NCBI RefSeq assembly: GCF_023015905.1
Contig: NZ_JALKBD010000019.1
Location: forward strand, 42,342-106,341
DNA: 64,000 bases
Direction: 5' to 3'
DNA from: Arenibacter sp. F20364
Lineage (GTDB): Bacteria; Bacteroidota; Bacteroidia; Flavobacteriales; Flavobacteriaceae
Shown here: piece by piece, positions 8,057-17,223 of the stretch
How the letters are laid out: each line of letters opens with the position of its first letter
How positions within the stretch are numbered: the first letter of the stretch is position 1
Program-made: the position numbers and the translations under genes
Notes under the pieces: generated by a model
Seen by the model: the letters and a program-made list of their open reading frames with translations, nothing else
Database searches by the model: none
What the model was told of the DNA's origin: nothing

Positions 8057-8881
8057 TTATGACTCCTTTTGAAAGGTAAAAAGAGGTATTCTAGTTTGAA
8101 ATGCCGTATTTTGGGTAACGCTCTTTTGAAAAACCTTTTCTAAAAAATTGGTGTGATGGGTGAACATAATCACCATATCTGCATCAACGTCTGCCACAAA
8201 TTTGTTGATTCCTTGAATAACAGAGTCAATTTTAAGTTCAGTAAACTTTATTTTTTGATAGGAAAAATCCTTTCGCAAACTCATTTCTTTTTGTTCTATA
8301 TCTCCTTCAAAACGTTCGTTATCCTTATCGATGTGTAGAATTTGAATCCATGAATCCATTAATTTTGCAAATGGGACAATTAGGGCGATCTCATTTTCAA
8401 GATTGTACATATCACTGGAATAGACAATATTCTCAATACCTTTATACCGGGCAAATTCGGGAATAGTGAGGACAGGGATGCTACTGTTTTGTATAATACC
8501 GGCCGCGTTACTTCCAAAGAGAATCTTTTTTAAACCACTGGCACCTTTGGTTCCGATACAGATCATATCTATATCGTTTTTTACTGCGAACATTTCCACA
8601 TATTTTTCAATTGAAGCGCCAGAGGTAATTTCAGTGCTTATTTCGATATTATGGCTATTATCTTTTTTGATAGACGCTATAAGTTCTTTCATTGATCTTT
8701 CAGAACTGGATTGTATAGCCTCATGCAGCTTACTGGAGCCGATCCTGGCCATTGAAGGCACATTGGTGTCTATCACATGTAGCAAAATGAGCTCTACGTC
8801 TACATCCTTACTAAAATCCAAGGCATAATTGATCGCTACTTTAGATAATTCAGAAAAATCTGTGGGAATTAAAATTCTCAT
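8057..8881 (-). CDS. Universal stress protein, tandem UspA domains
   Basis: A 274-residue cytoplasmic protein with two Usp modules. The first (about 1-140) begins MRILIPTDFSELSKVAINYA and ends with the nucleotide-binding signature GTKGASGLKKILFGSNAAGI. The second (about 145-274) is degenerate: it keeps a MVIMFTHHT strand but lacks the glycine-rich loop. ATP binding is therefore expected only in the first half. It is paired with a similar gene at 8980-9819 and with the antiporter downstream. Tandem Usp proteins of this length are common in Flavobacteriaceae. Confidence 0.92.
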   Translation of the reverse strand: MRILIPTDFSELSKVAINYALDFSKDVDVELILLHVIDTNVPSMARIGSSKLHEAIQSSSERSMKELIASIKKDNSHNIEISTEITSGASIEKYVEMFAVKNDIDMICIGTKGASGLKKILFGSNAAGIIQNSSIPVLTIPEFARYKGIENIVYSSDMYNLENEIALIVPFAKLMDSWIQILHIDKDNERFEGDIEQKEMSLRKDFSYQKIKFTELKIDSVIQGINKFVADVDADMVIMFTHHTNFLEKVFQKSVTQNTAFQTRIPLFTFQKES

Positions 8882-8979
8882 GGAGTATTATTTTATGTTT
8901 GAATATTAAAAATATTTTACAAAACATTTTTATCCTATGATATTGGTCATATCCCATATCATATCGATCGGTTCAAGGA

Positions 8980-9819
8980 TCATCTTGCTAAGTCGTGTAA
9001 GGACAATACAGGGATATTATTATAATAATTAAGATTTTTTACCATTGGCCGTGACAATATCATTCCCAAGAAACTGTGCTTTCTATTAATAAAGGCAACC
9101 ATATCACTTCCGCGACTTTGTATGAAGGCATTAATTGCTGCTTGCACATCCTTGTTCTTAAAGGTATGAAATGAATAATCCAATTCCTCAAAATAATCTT
9201 GTAACAGATGTTTATTGGTAATTTGATCCCTATCAAGGTCTTCATCATTGGTATCGACATATAAAACACTGATTGCCGAATTAGCGATTTTTGCAATGTC
9301 CACCAGGGACTGAAATTCACTTCTTTTAAAGGTTGTTCGGTAGTCCGTTGGAAAAACAATTTCCTTTATCTCTTTAAAGAGTGTTTTTGCCGGTATGGCA
9401 AGTACCGGACAGTTCCTGATTTTTTCCATGGCTAGCACAGTTTGGCTGCCAAAAATTTCTATTCTGGAATTGGTAGCTCCTTTGGTACCCATAACAACCA
9501 AATCTATATCTTGTTTGGCTATTATGGTTTTCATTGTGTCCAATAAATTACCGCACTCCGATACCATTCGGAACTTATGATTTTTAGAATTATCGTCAGC
9601 TGACAGCCACTCAAGAATAATACCCAGACCATTATTCGATTTTTTCTGTAACTCCTCCAAATCCCTGGCAATGGCAAGCTCCATCGTATAGGCTTCGGCC
9701 TGATATGTGTTGAGAATATAAAAATCACAGGTTTCGTTCTTGAATAATTCAACGGCATACTTAATGGCGTTTTGAGCATTCTTTGAAAAATCTGTAGGAC
9801 ATAATATTCTTCGGGTCAT
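8980..9819 (-). CDS. Universal stress protein, tandem UspA domains (paralog)
   Basis: A 279-residue paralog of the neighbouring Usp gene. The N-terminal module starts MTRRILCPTDFSKNAQNAI and has the ATP-loop form GTKGATNSRIEIFGSQTVL. The second module begins near EIVFPTDYRTTF and has lost the glycine loop, as in the neighbour. The two genes are 98 bp apart on the same strand and probably arose by tandem duplication. The likely role is stress survival signalling; no partner can be read from sequence. Confidence 0.92.
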   Translation of the reverse strand: MTRRILCPTDFSKNAQNAIKYAVELFKNETCDFYILNTYQAEAYTMELAIARDLEELQKKSNNGLGIILEWLSADDNSKNHKFRMVSECGNLLDTMKTIIAKQDIDLVVMGTKGATNSRIEIFGSQTVLAMEKIRNCPVLAIPAKTLFKEIKEIVFPTDYRTTFKRSEFQSLVDIAKIANSAISVLYVDTNDEDLDRDQITNKHLLQDYFEELDYSFHTFKNKDVQAAINAFIQSRGSDMVAFINRKHSFLGMILSRPMVKNLNYYNNIPVLSLHDLAR

Positions 9820-10123
9820 AATAACGAAATATTTAAGCTTGTGAATTCAAATATATCCTTTTAATAAAAGGACAACAATGATATTTGTCAGTCCAATTTT
9901 GGTAAAAAACTATGAAGAATAACTTACATATGCTAGATTAGAATGGGTTATGGCCCATCTTTAGCGGTTGCCAATTCCAATCATTTTGAAGTGGGGTGCC
10001 CCATGTCCAAATAATATGCCCAATATTAGCATGGATTCATAAAAATGTGAACACCCAATTTTTCACAACCCTTCTAATTGGAACTATAACTTCGCTCTAA
10101 ATCAATATTTTTAATGAAGGAAG
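9820..10123. other. Intergenic spacer upstream of the Usp genes
   Basis: No gene is seen. It contains a short hairpin CCTTTT-AAT-AAAAGG at 9857-9871, close to the start of the leftward Usp gene, which could influence its mRNA leader. The rest is AT-rich and featureless. Confidence 0.4.
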
Positions 10124-11371
10124 CTACACCTCCGCCAAGATTTTATAGCCAAGGAATACAATACATAGCAGGGCAGCGAGCAATGGTAGGATAAACTTAC
10201 GGCTCCTCCAACATTTCTTTTTTCCAATATCGCTAAAAGCCAACTTGCTCTGTGAGAGATTGACCAGTGTAAAAACGCTTATAATTACGTAACTGGTAGC
10301 ATTGGCCAAGTCGACTATCGGAACGAAAATAGCCAAGACTACAATCCCAAGAGCTATTACGATGGTGGCCAGCAAAGGAGTACGGTACTTCTTATGGACC
10401 TTATGGAACATTTTGGGAGCGCTGTTCTGGCCGGCCAATCCGTAAAGAACCCTTGAACCCATTATAACCTGTGCCAATACCCCATTCAGGACAGCCACCA
10501 AACTAATGACACTAATAATATAGGCATATTGTTCCCCCTTTTGAGCGACTATTTCCGCCATTGGGGCATCCGTGGAATAAAGTTCATTAAGGGGCAAGGA
10601 AATCACGGCTACTACGGCAACAGCGATATATAGGAACAAGGCGATGAACAAACTGCCCATAATAGCTACGGGCATGCTCTTTTTTGGGTTTTTGGCCTCC
10701 TCAGCAACATTGGCCAGATCTTCAAAACCAACAAAGGCATAAAAAGCCAGGAACGCACCTTGAAAAACTGCAAATACGTCATAGCCCGGTGCCTTAATGA
10801 ACATTTCGGAAAACTGCGAAGTAAATTTCTCCATATCGATACCTGCCACAAAAATGACAAAGATGAGACCCCCAACTTCAATCAATGTAATTAAACCGAT
10901 CACGTTCAAGGATTCGCCAATACCCAATATGGCAAGTATACATAGAAGCGTTAAACTAACGATGATAACCAAGGCATCGGGTATTTCTATGAACACGTCC
11001 AGATAACCAACAAATCCTTTGATAATTGCTGCGGCTGAAATAAAGCCCGTAAAAATCACCCCCCAACCAACCAAGGAGGCCAACCGTTTGGAATTAAAGG
11101 CGCTTTTTACATAGACAATTTCTCCACCGCTTTTTGGAAATCTTGGGGAAAGAAGGGAATATGAGTATGCAGTCAATCCTGCTAAAATCCCTGCAATAAG
11201 GAAGGAAAGAGGCGCCAACGTTCCCGCATAACCCGCTACTTTACCTACCAGCACATAAATACCCGCACCCAGCATGGTTCCAACTCCATACAATAGAATT
11301 TGCACTGTACCGAGTTGTTTCTTGAGCCCTACGGCTTCCTTTTCAACGCTCATAATTTCATGATTTCCCAT
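10124..11371 (-). CDS. APC-family amino acid permease
   Basis: A 415-residue transporter with 12 predicted hydrophobic segments. The first helix GVGTMLGAGIYVLVGKVAGYAG carries the GxGxxxGxGIF-like motif that binds the substrate carboxyl in APC transporters. FYAFVGFEDLANVAEEAKNPKK is the typical loop after helix 6. The substrate is not clear. An internal ATG at 11353 (MSVEKEAVG) is an alternative start. It is the most upstream of the leftward stress and transport genes and is divergent from the microprotein gene at 11501. Confidence 0.9.
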   Translation of the reverse strand: MGNHEIMSVEKEAVGLKKQLGTVQILLYGVGTMLGAGIYVLVGKVAGYAGTLAPLSFLIAGILAGLTAYSYSLLSPRFPKSGGEIVYVKSAFNSKRLASLVGWGVIFTGFISAAAIIKGFVGYLDVFIEIPDALVIIVSLTLLCILAILGIGESLNVIGLITLIEVGGLIFVIFVAGIDMEKFTSQFSEMFIKAPGYDVFAVFQGAFLAFYAFVGFEDLANVAEEAKNPKKSMPVAIMGSLFIALFLYIAVAVVAVISLPLNELYSTDAPMAEIVAQKGEQYAYIISVISLVAVLNGVLAQVIMGSRVLYGLAGQNSAPKMFHKVHKKYRTPLLATIVIALGIVVLAIFVPIVDLANATSYVIISVFTLVNLSQSKLAFSDIGKKKCWRSRKFILPLLAALLCIVFLGYKILAEV

Positions 11372-11500
11372 AAAGTTAAGGGATTGTTACACGTGAATTA
11401 TAAAAGAACCTATTTTTTCCAGTGGCTTGCTGGATTAACCTAAAGAATTTGCGCCTTTAAACTATACCTCTCAATAACATTCCCTTTCAAAAAAGATATT

Positions 11501-11620
11501 ATGGAATTTGAATTCAACAACAGTATCACCTACGCCATTGCTTGGATGGTCCTCATGTTGATTCTGGGACAAATCATTTTTATGATCAATTTGGTTTATG
11601 GCATTATAAAAAGGAAATAA
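11501..11620 (+). CDS. 39-residue membrane microprotein related to the COX1 C-terminal helix
   Basis: A short ORF from ATG to TAA encodes one hydrophobic helix with an acidic start (MEFEFNNSITYAIAW) and a basic end (KRK). It aligns without gaps to the C-terminus of the short COX1-like protein at 28662-29102: MEFEFNN, LGQIIF-x-IN and G-I are identical. The upstream frame is closed by a stop at 11441, so it is not the tail of an intact longer gene. It could be a genuine single-pass protein or a preserved fragment of an oxidase subunit I paralog. The similarity within the window argues against chance. Confidence 0.5.
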   Translation: MEFEFNNSITYAIAWMVLMLILGQIIFMINLVYGIIKRK

Positions 11621-11749
11621 CTTGGACTGAAAATTAAAATTTTGAATTTGAGATATTCATTTCAGGGCTTCTTACTATTGAAATAAAAATGCATAGTGAA
11701 AATAACCCGTATCACTATCTTTATAAAAGAACTTAAATTTAACGGACAT

Positions 11750-12469
11750 ATGAAAAAGGTTGCTCACACTTTAGTTTTAATATTGGTTTTTATGCCAATC
11801 TACACCGGGGTTGCACAAATCGATACCCCTAATGGATTCTATACCTATAAAAAAGGTGACCCCAATGGTATAGGCAAATGGTATATGGGAAGGGAAATTG
11901 CACATGTGATGGGATATCAGGGAATGCAATGGTTAGATCGTCCAGAGCGTGAAGAAGAGGAGAACACCACTACCCTATTGCTAAATATGGCTATCGGCCC
12001 AGAGGACATTATAGCCGATATTGGTGCGGGATCTGGTTACCACGTTTTTAAGATGGCGAAATTGGCCCGGCATGGGCTTATCTATGCCGTTGATATCCAA
12101 GATGAAATGCTCCAAGTGATCAATAGTCGTAAAGATCGGGGCCAAATTAAAAATGTAAGGGTTATAAAAGGTGGGGAAAAAAGTGTAAACCTGGCCGAAA
12201 ACTCATTGGACAAGGTGCTCATGGTGGATGTATACCATGAATTTAATCATCCTGCAGAAATATTGGCCTCCATTAAAAAAGCCCTTAGATCCGATGGAGA
12301 AATATTTTTAATTGAATACCGGGGTGAAGATGAGTCGGTACCTATAAAAAAATTGCATAAAATGACGGAAGCACAGGCAGTGAAGGAAATGAAAGCGGCG
12401 GGTATGAAGCTTAAGCGAAACATAGATAACCTACCTTGGCAACATTGTATGGTCTTTGTAAAGAATTGA
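11750..12469 (+). CDS. Exported class I SAM-dependent methyltransferase
   Basis: A 239-residue protein with a signal peptide (MKKVAHTLVLILVFMPIYTG, cleavage near VAQ) followed by a Rossmann methyltransferase domain. Motif I is ADIGAGSGYHVFKMA, motif II ends in YAVDIQDEML, and motif IV is VLMVDVYHEFNHP. Exported class I methyltransferases with this short GMGLREIAHVMG-like N-terminal block recur in Bacteroidota and Planctomycetota; their substrate is unknown. I chose ATG 11750 over a GTG at 11696 because it places the signal peptide at the start. Confidence 0.8.
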   Translation: MKKVAHTLVLILVFMPIYTGVAQIDTPNGFYTYKKGDPNGIGKWYMGREIAHVMGYQGMQWLDRPEREEEENTTTLLLNMAIGPEDIIADIGAGSGYHVFKMAKLARHGLIYAVDIQDEMLQVINSRKDRGQIKNVRVIKGGEKSVNLAENSLDKVLMVDVYHEFNHPAEILASIKKALRSDGEIFLIEYRGEDESVPIKKLHKMTEAQAVKEMKAAGMKLKRNIDNLPWQHCMVFVKN

Positions 12470-12686
12470 TTCCATGCTATGACCTGTTCACAATATCATG
12501 TCCCTTATTCAATTAGCAGAGCGACCAAAACGACAACTGTTGAAACGGATCATAGCAGTATAGGCTCGAAAGTTTGGTTGAATTTATCGTGTTCAAATGA
12601 ATCTTCTTTTCAAATAATTGATTATCTTCAAAAGATAACACCAATCTCTGTTGGACAGAATTTAACCCATACTAAAACACAGTAAA

Positions 12687-13691
12687 ATGAAACGGACAAT
12701 TACTTCTCTAATATTGCTAATTATGGCACTTAACAGCTTTGCAAATAGTACGGCACAACCACTTTTGGCCAATCCTTTTATGGGCATGTGGGGCCTTGAT
12801 ATTGAAGGTGGCGGTGCAGGCTGGCTAAACGTACACGAAGACCAAGGCTTTTTGGATGCAGAGCTTTTATGGATCGGTGGTAGTGTAGTTCCTGTATCCA
12901 ACGTTTATCTGCTAAACGACAACACACTTAGAGTAACACGTACCAATCAGGTAAAAAGAAGTTCGGATCGTAGCCATACAGTGACCTATACCATAGAGGT
13001 CAAAAAAGTGGGCGATGTCTTAATGGGTACCATGAGCAGCCCCAATAGGGCCGGGAATGGAGTATCCATCAAAAATTTTACTGGAAAACGCATGCCTCCC
13101 ATGCCGGACACACCTGATCTGTCCAAACTGAAATACGAAAAGCCGATCAAACTATTTAACGGAAAGGATTTGAGTGGCTGGGAATTAATGGACCCAAATA
13201 AGGCCAACGGCTTCAAGGTGGTAGACGGCACGCTGACAAACGATCCCGTTCAACCTGAAGATGGCGAACATATTTCTTATGGAAACATTAGAACCGTGCA
13301 GGACTTTGGCGACTTCAACCTGAAGTTGGAAGTCATGGTTCCAGAAGGTAACAATAGTGGTGTTTACCTACGCGGACTTTATGAAATTCAGGTGGTGGAT
13401 TCCTACGGAAAAGAATTGGATTCCCATAATATGGGAGCCTTATACAGCCGTATTACGCCCAGTGAAGCAGCTGAAAAACCCGCTGGGGAATGGCAGACAT
13501 TTGATATTACCTTGGTGGACCGACATGTAACGGTAATCTTTAACGGCAAAAAAATAATTGATAATCAACCTGCTTGGGGTCCTACGGGCGGGGCTATGTC
13601 ATCGAATGTATTGAGCCCAGGGCCAATCTATCTGCAGGGAGATCATGGCAATGTGGCCTATAGGAATATTGTACTTAGCCCTATCAAATAG
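12687..13691 (+). CDS. Secreted DUF1080 (3-keto-disaccharide hydrolase) protein
   Basis: A 334-residue exported protein. A signal peptide (MKRTITSLILLIMALNSFAN) is followed by a small beta domain (about 30-135), then a DUF1080 jelly-roll from about residue 150. Family hallmarks are LFNGKDLSGWE, NSGVYLRGLYEIQVVDSYGK and PIYLQGDHGNVAYRNI. DUF1080 proteins have a concanavalin-like fold and include 3-keto-glycoside hydrolases; many act on glycans outside the cell. A strong hairpin terminator follows the stop. Confidence 0.88.
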   Translation: MKRTITSLILLIMALNSFANSTAQPLLANPFMGMWGLDIEGGGAGWLNVHEDQGFLDAELLWIGGSVVPVSNVYLLNDNTLRVTRTNQVKRSSDRSHTVTYTIEVKKVGDVLMGTMSSPNRAGNGVSIKNFTGKRMPPMPDTPDLSKLKYEKPIKLFNGKDLSGWELMDPNKANGFKVVDGTLTNDPVQPEDGEHISYGNIRTVQDFGDFNLKLEVMVPEGNNSGVYLRGLYEIQVVDSYGKELDSHNMGALYSRITPSEAAEKPAGEWQTFDITLVDRHVTVIFNGKKIIDNQPAWGPTGGAMSSNVLSPGPIYLQGDHGNVAYRNIVLSPIK

Positions 13692-13708
13692 ATATTGGGA
13701 TTAAAAGA

Positions 13709-13740
13709 AAGGCCCCCTTAAAAGGAGGCCTTAGCTTTTT
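13709..13740. terminator. Bidirectional intrinsic terminator
   Basis: An 11-bp stem with one mismatch (AAGGCCCCCTT / AAGGAGGCCTT) is followed by AGCTTTTT on the plus strand and TTCTTTT on the minus strand. It sits between the convergent DUF1080 gene and the His-rich secreted-protein gene and can serve both. Confidence 0.85.
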
Positions 13741-14875
13741 ATTTTTCCATTTTCAGGACGGCAAATTTGCCTTTGTTCCATCCGTGCACTAGTAGATACA
13801 AATGCTTCGATCCATTTTCTGTCACAATGTGTGGCCAAACCTGATGAATATTTGTTAATACCGGTATATCCAAATCTCCAGGAATAATGGTCGAAAGTAA
13901 CTCTTCACCAGTATGCACATATATAGGTGCCGATTTTTGTTCCCCTAAGGCCGATAGGGCATTTAGGAAGTAATGCTCATCCTTATAAGAAACATTACAA
14001 ACAAGACTTCCCTCTGGAATATCATTAAAAGTCTCTACAAACTTACCCTTTTTGGTAAATTTCACCACCTGTCCGGCCGCCCTGTTGGCCACTAGAATAT
14101 GGTTTTCGTGGGCATAGATACCATGTGCCGTCTGGAACTGACCTGGATTATCACCTTTTCCTCCCCAGGCCAATTTTCCCCAACTCCATGCTCCATTCTT
14201 TTCCTTTATGGTCATTACAAAATCCCCAGCAGAATAACCGTGGGCTACATAAAGAGTGCCATTGAGGTAGGTAACATCCGTAACCCCAAAATTACTGTCC
14301 TTTGATCTGAAAAAATCATTGGCTTCCGCAAACTTGAATTCATTACCGGTGGGCTTCAAAACTTCACTTACGATTCTACCATCCAAGGTTAAGACCAATA
14401 CTCTTTTTCCTTCCTGTGCTACGGCAAGGTATTTTTTTCCTTTGTGTACAAAGAAAACAATACCGTGAATATTATCCTTTAAACGCTGATCGGTACCAAT
14501 AGTAGACCATTCTTTCAGGTCGGGGCTTATGGAGCAAAGTCCGTAGCCTGGTATCCCGGTATAAACGATTCCTGTTTCAGGATCTTCATTAAATCCACCG
14601 TGCATTCCCGGTTCAAATTCATGGGCTTCTTTTGGAAAGGCCGCTGTTAATTCTTGGTCCCAGGAAAAAATGTATTCACCCTGACCCGTTACCAGTTTCG
14701 CCTGCAAAGGAATATCATCCGAGGGCATAGGGCCATGGTGGTGATGATGTGCTACATCATTGTTTTCATGCGCATGATGCGTATGATCGTCCGAGCTACT
14801 CTGCGCCATTAAGGCGCTGGAAAACCCTAAATAGGATACAATTGTAATTACTGTAAGCGTGATTTCTTTTACCAT
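13739..14875 (-). CDS. Exported propeller-like protein with His-rich N-terminus
   Basis: A 378-residue protein with a signal peptide (MVKEITLTVITIVSYLGFSS, cleavage near LMAQ). A His-rich linker (residues about 30-48, including HHHHH) may bind metal. The rest shows NHL/SMP30-like strands such as GIVYTGIPGYGLCSISPD, KKYLAVAQEGKRVLVL and HGIYAHENHILVANRA, consistent with a six-bladed propeller. No catalytic residues can be assigned. The His stretch and conserved GMHGG and NIHGI segments suggest metal-dependent binding or sensing. It converges on the DUF1080 gene across a shared terminator. Confidence 0.6.
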   Translation of the reverse strand: MVKEITLTVITIVSYLGFSSALMAQSSSDDHTHHAHENNDVAHHHHHGPMPSDDIPLQAKLVTGQGEYIFSWDQELTAAFPKEAHEFEPGMHGGFNEDPETGIVYTGIPGYGLCSISPDLKEWSTIGTDQRLKDNIHGIVFFVHKGKKYLAVAQEGKRVLVLTLDGRIVSEVLKPTGNEFKFAEANDFFRSKDSNFGVTDVTYLNGTLYVAHGYSAGDFVMTIKEKNGAWSWGKLAWGGKGDNPGQFQTAHGIYAHENHILVANRAAGQVVKFTKKGKFVETFNDIPEGSLVCNVSYKDEHYFLNALSALGEQKSAPIYVHTGEELLSTIIPGDLDIPVLTNIHQVWPHIVTENGSKHLYLLVHGWNKGKFAVLKMEK

Positions 14876-15188
14876 GGTGGTCGTTTATTATTTTTTTGAA
14901 AGTTAAACATTCTTCCTATAATATTCAACTGATAAAAGATCCTCTATTTAGTTAATCAATTATTCTCTATTTTAATCAAATACCTTTTGGATCTCAGGAG
15001 TTAGATAGATTTCTACTTCAATAGAACACTTTCGTGATATGGGCACAGTAAATTCAACACAGGTCATTTCATATATTGCATAAGTCGGATACAATGCAGA
15101 ACCATTAACTATTAAAAAATTAAAAATTACGTAACTAGTTACTAAAATTTAAATATATTTGTGTAACCAGTTACTTAAATTGAAAATT
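14876..15188. other. Divergent intergenic region with MarR control sites
   Basis: This AT-rich region separates the leftward His-rich protein gene from marR. Its right end holds the two palindromes and the -7 box described separately. No ORF is seen. Confidence 0.5.
15131..15174 (+). promoter_or_regulatory. marR promoter with twin palindromic operators
   Basis: GTAACTAGTTAC (15131-15142, perfect 12-bp palindrome) and GTAACCAGTTAC (15163-15174, one central mismatch) lie 32 bp apart, about three helical turns. Between them is TATATTTG (15154-15161), a perfect match to the Bacteroidota -7 consensus TAnnTTTG. The second palindrome ends 14 bp before the marR ATG. Symmetrical sites around the promoter of a MarR gene indicate autorepression. 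Confidence 0.7.
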
Positions 15189-15683
15189 ATGAAAGATTTT
15201 TTAACCGAAATAGAATTTGTTGGACTTACCAGTAGGCTTAAGAGACTAAGTGATGCCCTACTCTATAGTACTAAAGAGTTGTATAAATCAGAAGGACTGG
15301 ATATTGAACCCAATTGGAACTTGATCTTCATTCTCTTACAGGAAAATGAGGCTATGACTATTACCGAAATATCGGAAAAATTACAATTCTCACATCCTGC
15401 CGTTGTAAAAATCATAAACAAGATGAAAAAAAATGGGCATGTGGAGACCAAGACCGATGACCAGGACAAAAGAAGACAAATTTTAACCTTGACAGAAAAG
15501 GCCCATAGGCAATTACCCCTTTTCGAAAAATATTGGACCGCAGGAAGACAGACCGTAATGGACCTACTGGAAGACAGTCCAAACTTTTTGGAGGAATTCT
15601 TAAAAATTGAAGAAAAAGTGAATCAAAGCGATTACAAGGAAAGAACCTTAAAAAATTTAAAAAATGACAAACTTAGCAATTGA
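15189..15683 (+). CDS. MarR-family transcriptional regulator
   Basis: A 164-residue winged-helix regulator. Residues 55-82 carry the HTH (MTITEISEKLQFSHPAVVKI), and the wing holds the family DQDKRR (91-96). Long flanking helices form the dimer interface. I chose ATG 15189; an upstream TTG at 15159 lies inside the operator and promoter. Two palindromes flank its -7 box, so it probably represses itself together with the overlapping membrane-protein gene (20-bp overlap). The ligand is unknown. Confidence 0.9.
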   Translation: MKDFLTEIEFVGLTSRLKRLSDALLYSTKELYKSEGLDIEPNWNLIFILLQENEAMTITEISEKLQFSHPAVVKIINKMKKNGHVETKTDDQDKRRQILTLTEKAHRQLPLFEKYWTAGRQTVMDLLEDSPNFLEEFLKIEEKVNQSDYKERTLKNLKNDKLSN

Positions 15684-15909
15684 GAGCATTGGCTATATCG
15701 CCATCCTTACCGGTTTCTTTGCCATCACCAAAAAGGATATGGGCAAATTCCGCCTTTGGCATTTAATTTCCAGTTTCTTTTACATTATTTATGGCGCTGT
15801 GTTAAATTCCGTACCCCTTGTCATTGCCGGAATTGTTTTCTGTGTTATACATGTTTATCATTTACTTAAAATTTACGATTCCAACAAGGGGCCAAAACTT
15901 AAGACCTAA
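15664..15909 (+). CDS. Small three-helix membrane protein (YgjV-like)
   Basis: An 81-residue protein with about three hydrophobic segments: ESIGYIAILTGFFAI, ISSFFYIIYGAVL and PLVIAGIVFCVIHVYHLL. The pattern resembles YgjV-type small inner membrane proteins, but the match is from memory and weak. Its start overlaps the 3' end of marR by 20 bp in another frame, so the two are translationally linked. It may be the effector whose expression MarR controls. Function unknown. Confidence 0.65.
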   Translation: MTNLAIESIGYIAILTGFFAITKKDMGKFRLWHLISSFFYIIYGAVLNSVPLVIAGIVFCVIHVYHLLKIYDSNKGPKLKT

Positions 15910-15964
15910 TGGCATTGGTATACAGAATTTCCATAGGGTTCCAATGCCATTTCCTAAGACGGTC

Positions 15965-17152
15965 TTAAATTACTTTTAGCGCCTTCCCTACTTTGGTAAA
16001 GGCCTCCACTGCCTTTTCCAGATGATGCTGTTCATGTGCTGCGGACAACTGCACCCTAATTCGGGCCTTTCCTTTCGGAACAACCGGATAGAAAAAACCG
16101 ATCACATAAATGCCCTCTTCCAACAATTTGGCGGCAAACTCTTGGGCCAAGGGAGCTTCATAGAGCATTACGGGAACAATAGGGTGATCTCCCGCAACAA
16201 TATCGAAACCGGCTGCGGTCATGGCAGACCGGAAATATTTAGTATTAGCCTCCAGTTTATCCCTAAGCGCTGTTGAGGAAGAAAGCAGGTCCAATACTTT
16301 TATGGAAGCCCCAACAATTGATGGTGCTAAGGTGTTGGAAAACAAATACGGCCTGGAACGTTGTCTTAGCATATCCACAATTTCCTTTCTAGCTGCAGTA
16401 AATCCACCAGAGGCTCCACCAAGGGCCTTGCCATAGGTTCCGGTAATGATATCGATTCTACCCATTACATTTCTATATTCATGGGAACCACGGCCGGTAG
16501 CTCCTAAAAAACCAGTGGAGTGACATTCGTCTATCATGACCATGGCCTCATATTTATCCGCCAAATCGCAGATTTTATCCAATTGTGCAATGGTTCCGTC
16601 CATTGAAAAGGAACCGTCGGTCACGATCAATATTCTTCTGGAGCCCTTGGCCGCTTTCAATTGCTCCTCCAAGTCATTCATGGAATTATGCTCATACCTA
16701 AAACGTTTCGCCTTGCACAGCCTTATCCCATCTATAATGGAAGCATGATTGAGCGCATCGGAAATAATGGCGTCTTCCGCCCCAAGAATAGGCTCAAATA
16801 ACCCACCATTAGCATCAAATGCGGCGGCGTAAAGGATACAGTCCTCCATTCCCAAAAACTCAGCGGTCTTGCGTTCCAATTCTTTATGGATGTCCTGTGT
16901 ACCGCAAATAAAACGAACGGACGACAGTCCGTAGCCGTGCGTATCAATAGCCTCCTTACCAGCCTTGATCACCTCTGGATGTGCCGAAAGTCCCAAGTAG
17001 TTGTTGGCACAAAAATTCAGCACCTCTTTGGTGTTGGTGGTTTGTATCTCCGCCCCTTGGGGTGTCGTAATTATTCTTTCCTCCTTATAAAGTCCCTCGA
17101 CCTTAATAGCTTCCAGCTCTTGCTGCAATTCTTTTTTTACTGTTGTATACAT
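15965..17152 (-). CDS. kbl: Glycine C-acetyltransferase (2-amino-3-ketobutyrate CoA ligase)
   Basis: A 395-residue fold-type I PLP enzyme of the alpha-oxoamine synthase family. It keeps the PLP lysine in [14 protein letters not shown] (K242), the cofactor Asp in [14 protein letters not shown], and the opening [21 protein letters not shown] cleaves 2-amino-3-ketobutyrate with CoA to glycine and acetyl-CoA. The gene lies 71 bp downstream of the threonine dehydrogenase gene on the same strand, completing the two-step threonine to glycine pathway. This pairing separates it from the related enzymes BioF and serine palmitoyltransferase. Length is normal. Confidence 0.95.
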   Translation of the reverse strand: MYTTVKKELQQELEAIKVEGLYKEERIITTPQGAEIQTTNTKEVLNFCANNYLGLSAHPEVIKAGKEAIDTHGYGLSSVRFICGTQDIHKELERKTAEFLGMEDCILYAAAFDANGGLFEPILGAEDAIISDALNHASIIDGIRLCKAKRFRYEHNSMNDLEEQLKAAKGSRRILIVTDGSFSMDGTIAQLDKICDLADKYEAMVMIDECHSTGFLGATGRGSHEYRNVMGRIDIITGTYGKALGGASGGFTAARKEIVDMLRQRSRPYLFSNTLAPSIVGASIKVLDLLSSSTALRDKLEANTKYFRSAMTAAGFDIVAGDHPIVPVMLYEAPLAQEFAAKLLEEGIYVIGFFYPVVPKGKARIRVQLSAAHEQHHLEKAVEAFTKVGKALKVI

Positions 17153-17223
17153 GTTTATTATTTCTTTTTAAGTGCCTATTTCAGGTATAGGCCTTGAGTT
17201 TTGTTCAAATAGCCGTGAAGGGT

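Noticed and set aside
7709..8062. A 117-codon rightward ORF opposite the antiporter gene
   Set aside because: It lies largely antisense to a well-supported gene and runs into an AT-rich spacer; it resembles no family.
12479..12685. A 68-codon ORF ending just before the DUF1080 gene
   Set aside because: Composition is not protein-like (Ser/Thr-rich, no fold or signal), and it fills the leader of the following gene.
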